Below are positions 1 to 8,432 of a DNA stretch of 64,000 nt, in pieces. The translations under genes and the position numbers were made by a program. The first letter of the stretch is position 1, and every line of letters begins with the position of its first letter. Below the pieces are notes generated by a model. That model was given only the letters and a program-made list of their open reading frames with translations. It was not told the origin of the DNA and did no database searches. Source of the DNA: Streptomyces sp. WMMB303 (GTDB lineage Bacteria; Actinomycetota; Actinomycetes; Streptomycetales; Streptomycetaceae); NCBI RefSeq assembly GCF_029351045.1, contig NZ_JARKIN010000001.1, positions 4,080,501 to 4,144,500 on the forward strand, read 5' to 3'.

Positions 1-282
1 CTGCGGTACGACCTCGATGCGGTCGCCGCCCTCCTCGGGTCCCGGCAGCCAGGGGCCCGGGCTGCCGTCCAGGACCAGGATGCGGCGGCGCGCCGGGGCG
101 GCGAGTACGGCGCGCAGGGTGTCGGTGAGCGCGGCGGCGGCGAGAGCTGCCGCGCCGTGCGGGGTGAAGGCCGGCGCGAGACGGGTCTTGACCCGGCCCG
201 GCAGCGGCTCCTTGGCGATGACGAGCAGCGTGGTGGGCTCCGGCATCACGCGTCCTCGGTCCTGGGGCGGGGGTGCTGTCAT
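1..282 (-). CDS. DUF2064 (TIGR04282-type) transferase, C-terminus beyond window
   Basis: Partial gene running off the left edge; about 94 residues are visible. The motif LLVIAKEPLPGRVKTRLAP near the N-terminus is the conserved opening of DUF2064/TIGR04282 proteins, which have a nucleotide-diphospho-sugar transferase fold. Activated sugars are therefore likely substrates, though the family has no settled reaction. The ATG at 282 follows the TGA of the Eis-like gene by one base, which suggests translational coupling. A second in-frame ATG at 246 has a better ribosome site (GAGGA) and matches the usual family start, so the true start may be 246. It is the last visible gene of a minus-strand carbohydrate cluster. 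Confidence 0.8.
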   Translation of the reverse strand, partial: MTAPPPQDRGRVMPEPTTLLVIAKEPLPGRVKTRLAPAFTPHGAAALAAAALTDTLRAVLAAPARRRILVLDGSPGPWLPGPEEGGDRIEVVPQ

Positions 283-283
283 C

Positions 284-1486
284 TCAGAAGCTCTCGGGCA
301 GCCAGGGCGTGGGCCCGGAGACCAGCGCGTCCAGCAGGTCCAGGTCGCGCACGTCGCCCGCGGCCGTACCCAGCCGGGCCGCGTGCCGCAGCGGCAGTCC
401 GCCCGCGTACCAGGCCGCCAGTGCGGAGGAGGGCAGCCGCACGGTTCGGGCCGAGGGGTTGCTGCCTCGCCGCACCTGCATCCGTCCCGCCTCGAAGGTG
501 AGCGCGTACGGCTGCGTCCCGCCCTCGGGCGGTACGACCTCCAGGCCGACGGCACCGCGCGGGCCGGGCGCCCAGCCGCGGGCCCGCAGGGCGGCGGGCA
601 CGTCGAGCAGCCGCAGCATCCACGGGTACCAGCCGTCCTCGCGTACCGCGTACCGGTCGAGCAGCCACGGCAGGGGGCTGGGGCGGGGCAGTACGGAGCG
701 GCGGAAGCGGATCTCGCGGACCTGTGGCGAGTGGGCGCCGACGGCTGCCAGCAGTGCGGGCAGCGCGTCGAGTTCGGCGTGCCACAGGTCGTGGACGACC
801 GCGGCGACGCCCCAGGGGTGGTGCGGTTCGACGGTGACGGTCGCGTATCCGGCCAGTTCCCCGTCCGCCCCACCGGCCCCGCCTGCCCTGTCGCCACCGG
901 GCCGGACCACACCGAGGGTCAGCGCGCCGGGGGTGGTCCGCTGCTTCCAGCCGTGCCACCAGGCGGGCCGGCGCAGTGTCCCGTTCCAGCCGGGCGCCAG
1001 TGCGTTCCGCAGCCGGGCGCAGGCGGCCTCGTCGGGCTGGACGGTCTGGAAGCGGGACCGCGGGGCGGGGAGTTCGGCGGGGTGGAGCACGTGGCTGGAG
1101 GCGACGGCGGCGGCCTCCCAGCCCCAGCGGCGGTAGAGCCCGGGTGCCGGGGTCCAGGCGCAGGCCAGCACGGCACCGTGCGCCCCGCGCAGCCGGTCGG
1201 TCCCCTCCTCGGTGACACGGCGGGCGAGTCCGGCACCGCGCTCCCAGGGAGCGACGGCCAGCCACGCCACTCCCCCGGACGGCACCGGACGGCCGCCGAA
1301 GTGCTGCTCGAAGGGGAGGAAGAGGCCGCCGCCCAGCACTTGGGGGCCGCGGACGGCCACGGCACTGACGCCGTGCGCGCGCAGCGTGGCGTGGTCGTAG
1401 GGGACCTTGCCGAAGGCGTGCCGCGTGTGGGCCAGGTAGCCCTCGAACTCGCTGTCGTCGGCGGCCGTGCGGACGCACGTCTCCAT
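284..1486 (-). CDS. Eis-like GNAT N-acetyltransferase
   Basis: 400 residues, the usual size of the Eis family (about 400). The N-terminal GNAT domain contains the acetyl-CoA-binding segment VAWLAVAPWERGAGLARRV. A second GNAT-like domain follows, then a C-terminal SCP2-like domain ending in Phe, as in Eis, where the C-terminal carboxylate acts in catalysis. Family members acetylate amines, including aminoglycosides and polyamines. Next to a DegT aminotransferase it could acetylate an aminosugar made by this cluster, or protect the host from the product; both are inferences. The start has GGAGG ten bases upstream, and the stop nearly touches the DUF2064 start. Confidence 0.85.
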   Translation of the reverse strand: METCVRTAADDSEFEGYLAHTRHAFGKVPYDHATLRAHGVSAVAVRGPQVLGGGLFLPFEQHFGGRPVPSGGVAWLAVAPWERGAGLARRVTEEGTDRLRGAHGAVLACAWTPAPGLYRRWGWEAAAVASSHVLHPAELPAPRSRFQTVQPDEAACARLRNALAPGWNGTLRRPAWWHGWKQRTTPGALTLGVVRPGGDRAGGAGGADGELAGYATVTVEPHHPWGVAAVVHDLWHAELDALPALLAAVGAHSPQVREIRFRRSVLPRPSPLPWLLDRYAVREDGWYPWMLRLLDVPAALRARGWAPGPRGAVGLEVVPPEGGTQPYALTFEAGRMQVRRGSNPSARTVRLPSSALAAWYAGGLPLRHAARLGTAAGDVRDLDLLDALVSGPTPWLPESF

Positions 1487-1519
1487 CAGTTCGGCACCTC
1501 CCTCATCCGGGTGTCTGGA

Positions 1520-2692
1520 TCACCCGGCGGATCCGCTGCTCGTCCGGGACGCGAAGTAGCCGGTGACCGCGTCACACACCTGGCCGAGCTCCCGGGCGTC
1601 CAGATCGGGGCGGACGGGCAGACAGAGGGTCTGCCGGGAGAGTTCCTCCGCGACCGGACAGGGGTGGCGCCGGGCTGCGGGCCCGGCGAGCGCCGGCTGG
1701 TGCGGAAGAGGTGTGGGATAGCGGACGACGGCGTCCACGCCCGCTGCCGTCAGATGCGCGAGCAGGCCGTCGCGTTCGTGCTCGCTCCGGGTGCGGACCT
1801 GGAAGAGGTGGTAGACGTGCTCCCCGTCCTCGCCCGGTTCCTGGAAGCGCAGCGGGAGCCCGGCCAGCCGGCGCCGGTAGGTGGCGGCCACCTCGGCGCG
1901 GCGGGCGTTCCAGGCGTCGAGCCGGTCGAGTTTGTGCAGCAGGACGAGGGCCTGCAGGGTGTCGAGGCGGGAGTTGTAGCCGAGGATCTCGTGCCGGTTC
2001 TGCCGCGGCTGCCCGAAGTGCCGCAGCAGCCGCAGGCGTTCGGCCAGCTCCTCGTCCTGGACGCTGACGGCCCCGGCGTCCCCGGCCGCGGCCAGGTTCT
2101 TGGAGGGCGCGAAGCTCCAGCAGCCGGCCGCCGAGGCGGTGCCGACCCGTACGCCGTGGCTGCGGGCACCGATGGCCTGGGCGCAGTCCTCCAGCAGGAG
2201 GACCCCGGCGTCGCGGGCGAGCCGCCGGGCACGCGGCACGTCCGCCGCTTTGCCGAACATGTGCACGAGGATGACGGCACGGGTGCGCTCCGTGAACGCC
2301 GCGGGAAGCCGGTCGAGGTCCATCAGGAAGTCGTCTTCGCGGCAGTCCACGTACACGGGAGTGGCACCACGCCGGGCGATGGCCTGCGCGGTGGCGTGGA
2401 AGGAATTGGCGACGGTGACCACCTCGTCCCCCGGTCCGACGCCGAGCGCGTCGAGAGCGAGGACCAACGCGTCGGTACCGGAGTTGACCCCCACGGTGTG
2501 CGCGCTGCCCAGGTATCCGGCCAGCCGCTGCTCGAACTCGGCCACCTCCTCGCCCAGTACGTAGCCGCCGCGCAGCAGCAGGTCCCCGATCCGGGCCAGC
2601 AGCTCTTGCGCCCCGCCCTCGAACTGCGCGGGGTAGCGGTACTTGGGCACGGTTGCGGAAGTGGGGCCGACGGAACCGGTGGAGCCGCCCAT
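1520..2692 (-). CDS. DegT/DnrJ/EryC1/StrS-family PLP aminotransferase
   Basis: 390 residues, the normal length for sugar aminotransferases of this fold-type I family. Visible active-site features are the cofactor-binding segment LLEDCAQ (Asp169, Gln172) and the Schiff-base lysine Lys198 in SFAPSKNLAA. These enzymes transaminate keto-sugars, usually nucleotide-linked, with glutamate or glutamine as donor. The ATG overlaps the TGA of the upstream cupin gene by one base, so the two are probably co-translated. The reading frame remains open upstream, but those codons lie inside the cupin gene in another frame and look non-coding. A role in building an aminosugar or aminocyclitol is the likely function. 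Confidence 0.92.
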   Translation of the reverse strand: MGGSTGSVGPTSATVPKYRYPAQFEGGAQELLARIGDLLLRGGYVLGEEVAEFEQRLAGYLGSAHTVGVNSGTDALVLALDALGVGPGDEVVTVANSFHATAQAIARRGATPVYVDCREDDFLMDLDRLPAAFTERTRAVILVHMFGKAADVPRARRLARDAGVLLLEDCAQAIGARSHGVRVGTASAAGCWSFAPSKNLAAAGDAGAVSVQDEELAERLRLLRHFGQPRQNRHEILGYNSRLDTLQALVLLHKLDRLDAWNARRAEVAATYRRRLAGLPLRFQEPGEDGEHVYHLFQVRTRSEHERDGLLAHLTAAGVDAVVRYPTPLPHQPALAGPAARRHPCPVAEELSRQTLCLPVRPDLDARELGQVCDAVTGYFASRTSSGSAG

Positions 2693-3207
2693 CAGCGCCC
2701 GCCGTGCTCGTCGGCGAGGCGGCCGTCGCCGCGCCCGTAGTCGTCCTCCAGACGCACGTTGTCCGAACCGTCGTCGTAGGTGGAGACCTCCACCAGCACG
2801 ATGTCGGTGACGCCTTCGACCCGGTGCACCGCTCCGGGGTCGACGTGCGCCAGGGTTCCGGCGGGCATGGGCAGCCGGAGGTTCTCCCCGTCCCGCGTCG
2901 CGCGGTAGTGCATCACCGCCTCGCCCTCCAGGATGAAGTAGCTCTCGCGTTTGTGCTCGTGGTACTGGAGGGAGGTGCGGTGGCCCGCCTTGATGCGGAT
3001 GAACTTGAACCCGTACGGACCGTCCGGCTCCTCCTCGTGCAGCCAGCGCTCCTGGCCCCACAGCTTGACGACCTTCTTGGTGTCGGCGAACTCGATGACC
3101 CGCACGCCGGGGGCGACCTCGCGGGGCGGACGCGCCTCGTGCGCCCCGCTGTCGTCCTCGGGTTCGCTGATGGAGGTGAAGGGGGCTCCGGTGGCGGGGC
3201 TGGCCAT
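2692..3207 (-). CDS. Cupin-domain protein (sugar isomerase/epimerase-like)
   Basis: 171 residues with one cupin barrel. The two cupin motifs are visible: His83-x-His85 and Glu89 in the first, and PGAVHRV (His128) in the second, giving a standard metal site. The sequence resembles the cupin part of type II mannose-6-phosphate isomerases and dTDP-sugar 3,5-epimerase-like proteins, so a sugar substrate is plausible. It overlaps the DegT aminotransferase start (TGATG) and lies downstream of the transglutaminase-like gene. It could set stereochemistry or the keto/aldo form before transamination. Substrate and metal are not known. Confidence 0.8.
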   Translation of the reverse strand: MASPATGAPFTSISEPEDDSGAHEARPPREVAPGVRVIEFADTKKVVKLWGQERWLHEEEPDGPYGFKFIRIKAGHRTSLQYHEHKRESYFILEGEAVMHYRATRDGENLRLPMPAGTLAHVDPGAVHRVEGVTDIVLVEVSTYDDGSDNVRLEDDYGRGDGRLADEHGGR

Positions 3208-3280
3208 GTGCGGTCCTTCCGGGAGAGGGCGCGACGGCCGGTCGGCCGGCGCGGGCGCGGGTACGGGCGGGACAGAGGGG

Positions 3281-4204
3281 TCAGCGTGCGGAGACGTGCA
3301 GCGGCGCGTGCAGGCCGTTGTCCCGTACGACGGGGAAGAACACCTCGGGAGGCCAGGTCAGCAGGTGCCAGACGATGCCGGCCACCGAGCGGTTGTAGGG
3401 CCAGTGCGCGGGGTCGGTCATCCCCCAGCGGGAGAACGCGCTCAGCAGCACGGGGTCGGCCGGGACCCAGGTGCCGTCCAGTGCGAACTCCACCCAGTGG
3501 TGCAGCGTGCTGAAGGGCGGCGCGATCAGGAGCCCGGCACCGTGCCGGGCCCGGATGCCGCGCCGCTCGGCCTCCCGCAGCAGCAGCCGGGTGGGGATCA
3601 GACAGTTGGCCAGCCGGGTCTCCCGGGCGAAGCCCTCGTCCTCGATGACCCCGTCGGGCAGGACGTACAGCTCCCAGTCGGCGACCAGCGAGAGCAGGTC
3701 GGAGCGGTCCTCGTCGAACACCCGGGTGTCGGAGGGCAGCCGGGCCCGCACCGCGAGCGCACCGGCCGCGGTCTCCCGCAGACTGCCCGGCTCGCTGTGT
3801 TCGGCCACCCCGGGTACCGGGACGAACGCGCACTCCCCGGCGTGGTGCCCGGCGCAGTCGGCGCGCAGTTCCAGTTCGTGACGGTGCGGCTCTCCCGCAC
3901 GGGCCGCCTCCTCCAGCGCCCGCGCCTTGCGGGCCAGGGCGCGGAAGTAGGGCGAGGGCAGGTTCAGCCAGGTGCTGATGTTGTGCAGGTCGGTGCGCTC
4001 GAAGCGGCGCCGCTCCGGCGGGCCGCGGTGCGGCAGACCGTGGTCGAGCAGCGCTTCGAGCAGCGCGGGGCCGATGGCCCAGGTCTCCTGCGCGAAGGCG
4101 GCGTCCTTGGTGAAGGTGCGGTGCCGGTCCGGGACCCGCAGCACCCGGTCGACGGCCTCCTGGAGCGTGCCGGGCGCGTACACGTCGGTCACGGCCGCGC
4201 TCAC
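3281..4204 (-). CDS. Transglutaminase-like domain protein
   Basis: 307 residues from a GTG whose bases overlap the TGA of the upstream KbaZ-like gene (GTGA). The C-terminal half has the transglutaminase-core pattern: Cys201 in LANCLIPTRLLLREA, then GIRARHGAG, His235/236 in LHHWVEF and Asp250 in WVPADP. This Cys-His-Asp triad is typical of bacterial transglutaminase-like proteases, amidases or amide ligases. There is no signal peptide or membrane segment, so it should be cytoplasmic. In a sugar cluster it could join or cleave an amide on an aminosugar; that is inference. The reading frame continues upstream inside the neighbour, but the coupled GTG is the better start. Confidence 0.72.
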   Translation of the reverse strand: MSAAVTDVYAPGTLQEAVDRVLRVPDRHRTFTKDAAFAQETWAIGPALLEALLDHGLPHRGPPERRRFERTDLHNISTWLNLPSPYFRALARKARALEEAARAGEPHRHELELRADCAGHHAGECAFVPVPGVAEHSEPGSLRETAAGALAVRARLPSDTRVFDEDRSDLLSLVADWELYVLPDGVIEDEGFARETRLANCLIPTRLLLREAERRGIRARHGAGLLIAPPFSTLHHWVEFALDGTWVPADPVLLSAFSRWGMTDPAHWPYNRSVAGIVWHLLTWPPEVFFPVVRDNGLHAPLHVSAR

Positions 4205-5355
4205 AGCCCGGCCCCGCCGGTCCGCGCGGCCGGCAGCCCGCCCGCGCGCGCCACCGCGCGCAGCGCGGACTCGATCCGTTCGGCCACCGCCTCCCGGAGC
4301 ACCGTCTCCAGCGGCGCTCTGCCGCGCGAGGCGAGGGCGTGCGCGGCCTCGGTGCGAATCCGCCGGCCCTCGTCGCTGCCGAAGACGTAGTGACCGGCGA
4401 CGACTGCGCGCTCGACGTCGGTGGCGGTCGTGGGATCCAGCATCCACTTGCGCCACTTGCCGCTGTCGTGGGCGAGCCGCAGGAAGTCCTCCCTGGCCCG
4501 GGGCAGCGCCATCTCGTCCAGCACGCGCAGCAGGGCGCGGGTCTCGGCGACGCCGTACTCGGGTGCGACGTTGAACGCGTCCACCCCGGCGCGCAGCAGC
4601 AGTGCCGTCTCCTCCGTGGTGAGGTAGTCGCAGTTGTGCGCCTTCAGGAGGACGCCTTCCTGGTGGCAGGTGGCGGCCAGGGTGGAGACCTGACGCAGCG
4701 TCTCCTCACGCGCCGCCGGGTCGTGGAAGCGGCCCACGTTGCGCAGTTCGGCGACCTTGGTGCCGGTCTGCGCGACGACGTAGCGGGGCCGCGGCGCACC
4801 GGCCGCCTCGATGCCCTCGAGTACGAGCCGGAGGGCCGCTTTGAACTCGTCCGGATCGTTGGTGGAGACGCCCTGCGGCTCGAACCCGATCTCGTAGGCG
4901 ATGTCGGCACCGCGGGCGGCGGCCTCGGCGTGGCAGCGCGCGTACAGCTCGACGAGCCGCGCGGCGGCGGTCGCCGCCGGGACGGGGCCGGTGCCGGGAC
5001 GGCCCTCGGAGGTGTCGATGTGCAGCAGTCCGAACCCGGCGTCCAGGTCGGCGGTGAAGGAACGGGTGCACGAATCCAGTGCCTCGGCGGGTTCGGCGAT
5101 ACCGGCTTCGGCCGTGTGCATCCAGGGGCCGCCGTGGTCCCGGCACAGGAGCAGCAGCCCGTCCGGGTCGCGCTCCTGGACGTGGGCGGCGAACTCCGCG
5201 GTGGTCCAGCCCAGGTAGCCGCCGCCGAACTCGGCCGCGTCCACCTGGCGGCGGCTGGGGATGAGCATGAGCGGAGTGCGGGTGCGCCGGGCGACGGTGA
5301 GGGCCGCGTCGACGGTGCAGCGCGAGACCGGGCCGATGCCGACCACTGGTTCCAT
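4201..5355 (-). CDS. KbaZ/GatZ-like tagatose-bisphosphate aldolase subunit homologue
   Basis: 384 residues. It resembles the so-called non-catalytic subunit of class II D-tagatose-1,6-bisphosphate aldolase (KbaZ/GatZ), for example in the segment RRQVDAAEFGGGYLGWT and in a TIM-barrel-like series ending in a DSGKWRKWML region. In enteric bacteria this protein partners a catalytic GatY/KbaY aldolase, and none is encoded here. It may act alone on a phosphorylated or keto-sugar, or partner an aldolase elsewhere. The start has AGGGGAA eight bases upstream. Its stop is coupled to the transglutaminase-like gene. The family call is reasonably firm, but the reaction is unknown. Confidence 0.7.
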   Translation of the reverse strand: MEPVVGIGPVSRCTVDAALTVARRTRTPLMLIPSRRQVDAAEFGGGYLGWTTAEFAAHVQERDPDGLLLLCRDHGGPWMHTAEAGIAEPAEALDSCTRSFTADLDAGFGLLHIDTSEGRPGTGPVPAATAAARLVELYARCHAEAAARGADIAYEIGFEPQGVSTNDPDEFKAALRLVLEGIEAAGAPRPRYVVAQTGTKVAELRNVGRFHDPAAREETLRQVSTLAATCHQEGVLLKAHNCDYLTTEETALLLRAGVDAFNVAPEYGVAETRALLRVLDEMALPRAREDFLRLAHDSGKWRKWMLDPTTATDVERAVVAGHYVFGSDEGRRIRTEAAHALASRGRAPLETVLREAVAERIESALRAVARAGGLPAARTGGAGL

Positions 5356-5389
5356 GGGTGTTTCCCCTGACTGTCGAGGGTGGCTGCGC

Positions 5390-6607
5390 TCAGCGCGACC
5401 GGTGGGTGGAGAACTTCGCCAGGTCGCCGATGTCGGAGTCGGGCGGCCAGGTGCACCAGGGGAAGGTCTCGTAGGCGCCGGGTCCGGTGTTCTCCGCGTC
5501 GAACCAGTCGGCGGCGCGTCCGTGGTGCAGGTGCACCAGGTGGTCGTCGCGGTACCGGTCGAGGCCGCCGTGCAGGTCGGCCCGCCAGGTGAAGTCGTTG
5601 TCGGCGCCGCCCCATCCGGCGGTGAACCGCTCGTCGTAGCCGCCGATCCGGGAGAAGAGGCTCTCCCGGAGCCAGACGCAGGCGCCGGGGGTGCGGCGCA
5701 GGAAGACCCCGCGCAGCGCGTCCCGGCGCACGGCTGCGGCTCCCTCCAGACAGCGTTCGCCGACGGCCTGGTGGCTGGAGGCGGCGTCCAGGTAGAGCAT
5801 GTCCTCGAACGGCCAGTGCGCCTGGGTGCCCGGGGTGCGGAACCGTTCGACGGCCCGCGCCACGAAGCCGCGGTCGACCAGGATGTCGGCCTCGAGCACA
5901 CAGATCAGCTCCGCGGGCCGGGCGCCGTGCACCACGCCTGCGTTGATCGTCCAGGAGTAGTTGAAGGGGCCGGCGTTCTCCGCGAACAGATAGGTGTCGC
6001 AGTAGGCGCCGTACAGATGATCCCAGCGCGGCCGGGAGTCCGCCTCGACCACGACCACGCGGTAGCGGTCGCGCGGATGGCTCTGGTCGTTGAGCGCATG
6101 CAGTACGGCCGCCAGGTTGCGGGTGCGCTCGCCTTCCTCGCCACGCTCCCGGAAGGGGATGACCAGCGCCGCGTCCACCTCGCCGGTGGGCCCGGCGGCG
6201 GGTCGCGCGGTGCGCAGGATCTCCGAGGCGCCGGGGGCGGCGAGTCCGGCGGGCCGCCCGGTACCGGTCTGCATCCGCAGCCGGGAGCGGGTCTCGGCTT
6301 CCCAGACGGCGACCGCCAGGTGTGCGGTGTCCCGATCCGGGGAGTCGTCGGCGAGCCTGTCGGCCAGCAGCGCGGTCAGTCCGCGGCAGGCGGCGGTGTC
6401 CGCGGGGTCGGCGACGACCGCTTCGGCGAGGACCCGGACGCGGTCGTCCGGGTGGGCGAGCACGGCGTCGGCGACCGCGCGGTGCGCGTCCTCGGACCAG
6501 TCCCAGAAGCCGGGGGCGGCCGACTGCGCGGACGGGTCGGCGGTGAGGGCGACACTGCTGACGGCGGCATCCGCGAGGACGGCGGGGTCCTGATGCCTCC
6601 AGCTCAT
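5390..6607 (-). CDS. Glycosyltransferase with GT2/GT7-C-like catalytic domain
   Basis: 405 residues. Residues 1-145 are an actinobacterial N-terminal extension without recognisable motif. From about 148 (AALVIPFRERGEE) the protein is GT-A-like. It has ICVLEADILVDRGF, the metal-binding DxD-type position, and GWGGADNDFTWR near the C-terminus, which is the galactosyltransferase GT7-C signature (GWGxEDxD type). It should move a sugar from a nucleotide donor to an acceptor in the cytoplasm. GAGGACC lies upstream of the ATG at 6607. It is the first gene of the minus-strand cluster and lies 34 bases from the KbaZ-like gene, so it probably opens the operon. Confidence 0.85.
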   Translation of the reverse strand: MSWRHQDPAVLADAAVSSVALTADPSAQSAAPGFWDWSEDAHRAVADAVLAHPDDRVRVLAEAVVADPADTAACRGLTALLADRLADDSPDRDTAHLAVAVWEAETRSRLRMQTGTGRPAGLAAPGASEILRTARPAAGPTGEVDAALVIPFRERGEEGERTRNLAAVLHALNDQSHPRDRYRVVVVEADSRPRWDHLYGAYCDTYLFAENAGPFNYSWTINAGVVHGARPAELICVLEADILVDRGFVARAVERFRTPGTQAHWPFEDMLYLDAASSHQAVGERCLEGAAAVRRDALRGVFLRRTPGACVWLRESLFSRIGGYDERFTAGWGGADNDFTWRADLHGGLDRYRDDHLVHLHHGRAADWFDAENTGPGAYETFPWCTWPPDSDIGDLAKFSTHRSR

Positions 6608-6879
6608 CTGGCGGTCCTCTCGGCAAGCGGGGGTGGACGGCCGCGACCGGGGGCCGGTGGAGCCGCTTCGGTCATCCTGCGGTCCGCCGCACGCCCGCCG
6701 ACAGCCCCGGACGGGCACCCGGACCGGGCCGGGCGAACGGGGGTAGCCGATCGGGTAGCCCCGGTGGTCAGGGCATCGCGGAACGCCCACTCGGGCAGGG
6801 CCGGAAGGTGCCCTGCTCCACCAGGGCCGGGGGCAGGGCGGCTCGGGCGGGGCACGGCCCGCCCGGGAGAGCCCGATGC

Positions 6880-7560
6880 TCAGTCGATCAGACCGAGTTT
6901 GATCGCCGTGACGACGGCGGCCGTCCGGTTGGCGGCACCCAGCTTGAGCAGCACGCTGCTCACCAGCCGCTTGACGCCGTGCTCGGAGATCCGCAGACGG
7001 CGGGCGATCTGCTTGTTGCTGAGCCCGGCCACCAGGTGGGACAGCACGTCGTACTCGCGCGCGGTCAGCCGCACCCTGCGCGCGGGCAGCAGGTGGGCCG
7101 ACTCGCCCGCTTGGCTGAGCAGTCGGCGTCCCAGCCGGAGCGGCATCGGCATCTCGTCGGCCGCCAGCTGCCGCAGCGCCCGCTCCAGGGCCGCCGCGGT
7201 CAGTTCCTCGCGCAGCAGATAGCCGTCGGCGGGCAGCCGGGCGAGCGCCGAGTCGGATGCGGCGTCCGCCGGGTCGAGGAGGAGCAGGGTGCGCAGTCCC
7301 GGGTGGGTGTGGCGCAGGCGCCCGAGGGAGGCGGAGGCGTCGGTGGAGCTGGAGAGGATGAGCACGTGGAACCTGTTGCCGGTCAGGGCCTGCTCCAGCG
7401 CGGCGGGGTGGGTGAACTCCTCGGCGTGCTCCACGGATGCCAGGCCGGGCAGCATGGCCCGCAGACCGAGTCGGAGGATTTCGGCCTCGACGTGGACGGC
7501 GACCGCGAGGCGGGCCGCGGTGGGATCGCTGCTGTCCGACTTTTCCTGGATCTCGGTCAT
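6880..7560 (-). CDS. LuxR-family (NarL-type HTH) response-regulator-like protein
   Basis: 226 residues. The N-terminal part (about 18-130) resembles a receiver domain but lacks an obvious phosphoacceptor aspartate pattern (ILSSSTDASAS where Asp is expected), so it may be an atypical receiver. The C-terminal LuxR helix-turn-helix is clear: LTAREYDVLSHLVAGLSNKQIARRL followed by SEHGVKRLVSSVLLKLG. It lies upstream of and in the same direction as the carbohydrate cluster, with a 272-base gap before the glycosyltransferase. It is the likely cluster regulator. No cognate histidine kinase is visible. The ATG at 7560 has only a weak ribosome site (GGGTGA). Confidence 0.88.
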   Translation of the reverse strand: MTEIQEKSDSSDPTAARLAVAVHVEAEILRLGLRAMLPGLASVEHAEEFTHPAALEQALTGNRFHVLILSSSTDASASLGRLRHTHPGLRTLLLLDPADAASDSALARLPADGYLLREELTAAALERALRQLAADEMPMPLRLGRRLLSQAGESAHLLPARRVRLTAREYDVLSHLVAGLSNKQIARRLRISEHGVKRLVSSVLLKLGAANRTAAVVTAIKLGLID

Positions 7561-8432
7561 GCGTTCACCCAATCCCCGTGCGGGGGCCACTTCCGGGTGG
7601 CGGAGGTGGTCCGGTCCTGACTGCCGCGAGCGATGATCCCGCAGAGTCCCCCTCCAGGGAAGCAAGTTGACGGAGTGTCTGCTGGTGTTCGACCCCGCTG
7701 TTGTGGCGTATGTGGCCCGCCGCGCCGCAGTGCCCCCATAGCCCGGCACACGCCGGCCGACAGTCCTCAACCGCGTTGGCCCGCCGGGGAGTTCACGGAC
7801 CCCCGGCTGAGGGAACGACCCGGAACAACTGACGGCCCAGGAGTGAAGCGGAAGAGCCCGCTGCATACCGGCTGCACCGTCGGGGTGGTGAGTGCGATCT
7901 CGCCCCGGAGACGGCCCCGAGCGGCTCGTTCGTGCGCCGCCCCGGGAATCGGCGAGCTCGAGGGTGCTCTCGACCGCCACCCGGACCGGCCCCGGGTCGA
8001 GCAGGCGGCCCGACTCGGCGAGCTGCGCACCGCTGGAGCGTCGAGAACCTCGGCTGTCGGCGCGCGATCACCCGGCGTACCGTCACGGTCCGCACGGACG
8101 ACTCCTTCTCCTCGGGTCGGGCCGCCCGTCGCCCGGTGGCTGCTCCGCAGCCGCTTCGCGAGCCCCGGCGGGACTGCGCGGGGGCACCCGGCGGGTGCGG
8201 CATGATCCGGGACCGAGGGCTGTCGGCAGCGCCGCGGAACCCCTGCTCACCCGGAGCGTCCACACGCTCCGGGATCACGCCGCTGCGCTGCGTCGCACCC
8301 GGCGCGGTTGCCGGGCGGGCCCCGCGGGTACCACAGCTGTGCAGGCCACGTACTCCTCGGCGAGTCGTCGACCCGGCTCAGTGGACCGGCTGCCGAACCG
8401 GACGGCACCGACAGGCAGGCAAGGGGCGTGAC
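7561..8432. other. 872-base gap between divergent genes, no supported gene
   Basis: This stretch separates the minus-strand LuxR-type gene from the plus-strand SGNH hydrolase. Several open frames cross it on both strands, but none has recognisable protein content, a credible ribosome site, or codon use better than chance for this GC content. It must hold two divergent promoters. A TTGACG at 7667-7672 has no convincing -10 partner. Short inverted runs around the CCGGCTGCCGAACCGGACGG segment near 8385-8404 could form structure upstream of the hydrolase start. Confidence 0.5.

Noticed and set aside
17..2740. A 907-codon plus-strand open frame across the left cluster
   Set aside because: It is antisense to three clear enzyme genes (transferase, Eis-like, DegT) and has no recognisable protein content; long open antisense frames are expected at this GC content.
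7932..8432. N-terminal extension of the SGNH hydrolase
   Set aside because: The added residues have no similarity or codon preference, and AAGGGG before 8433 marks the start.
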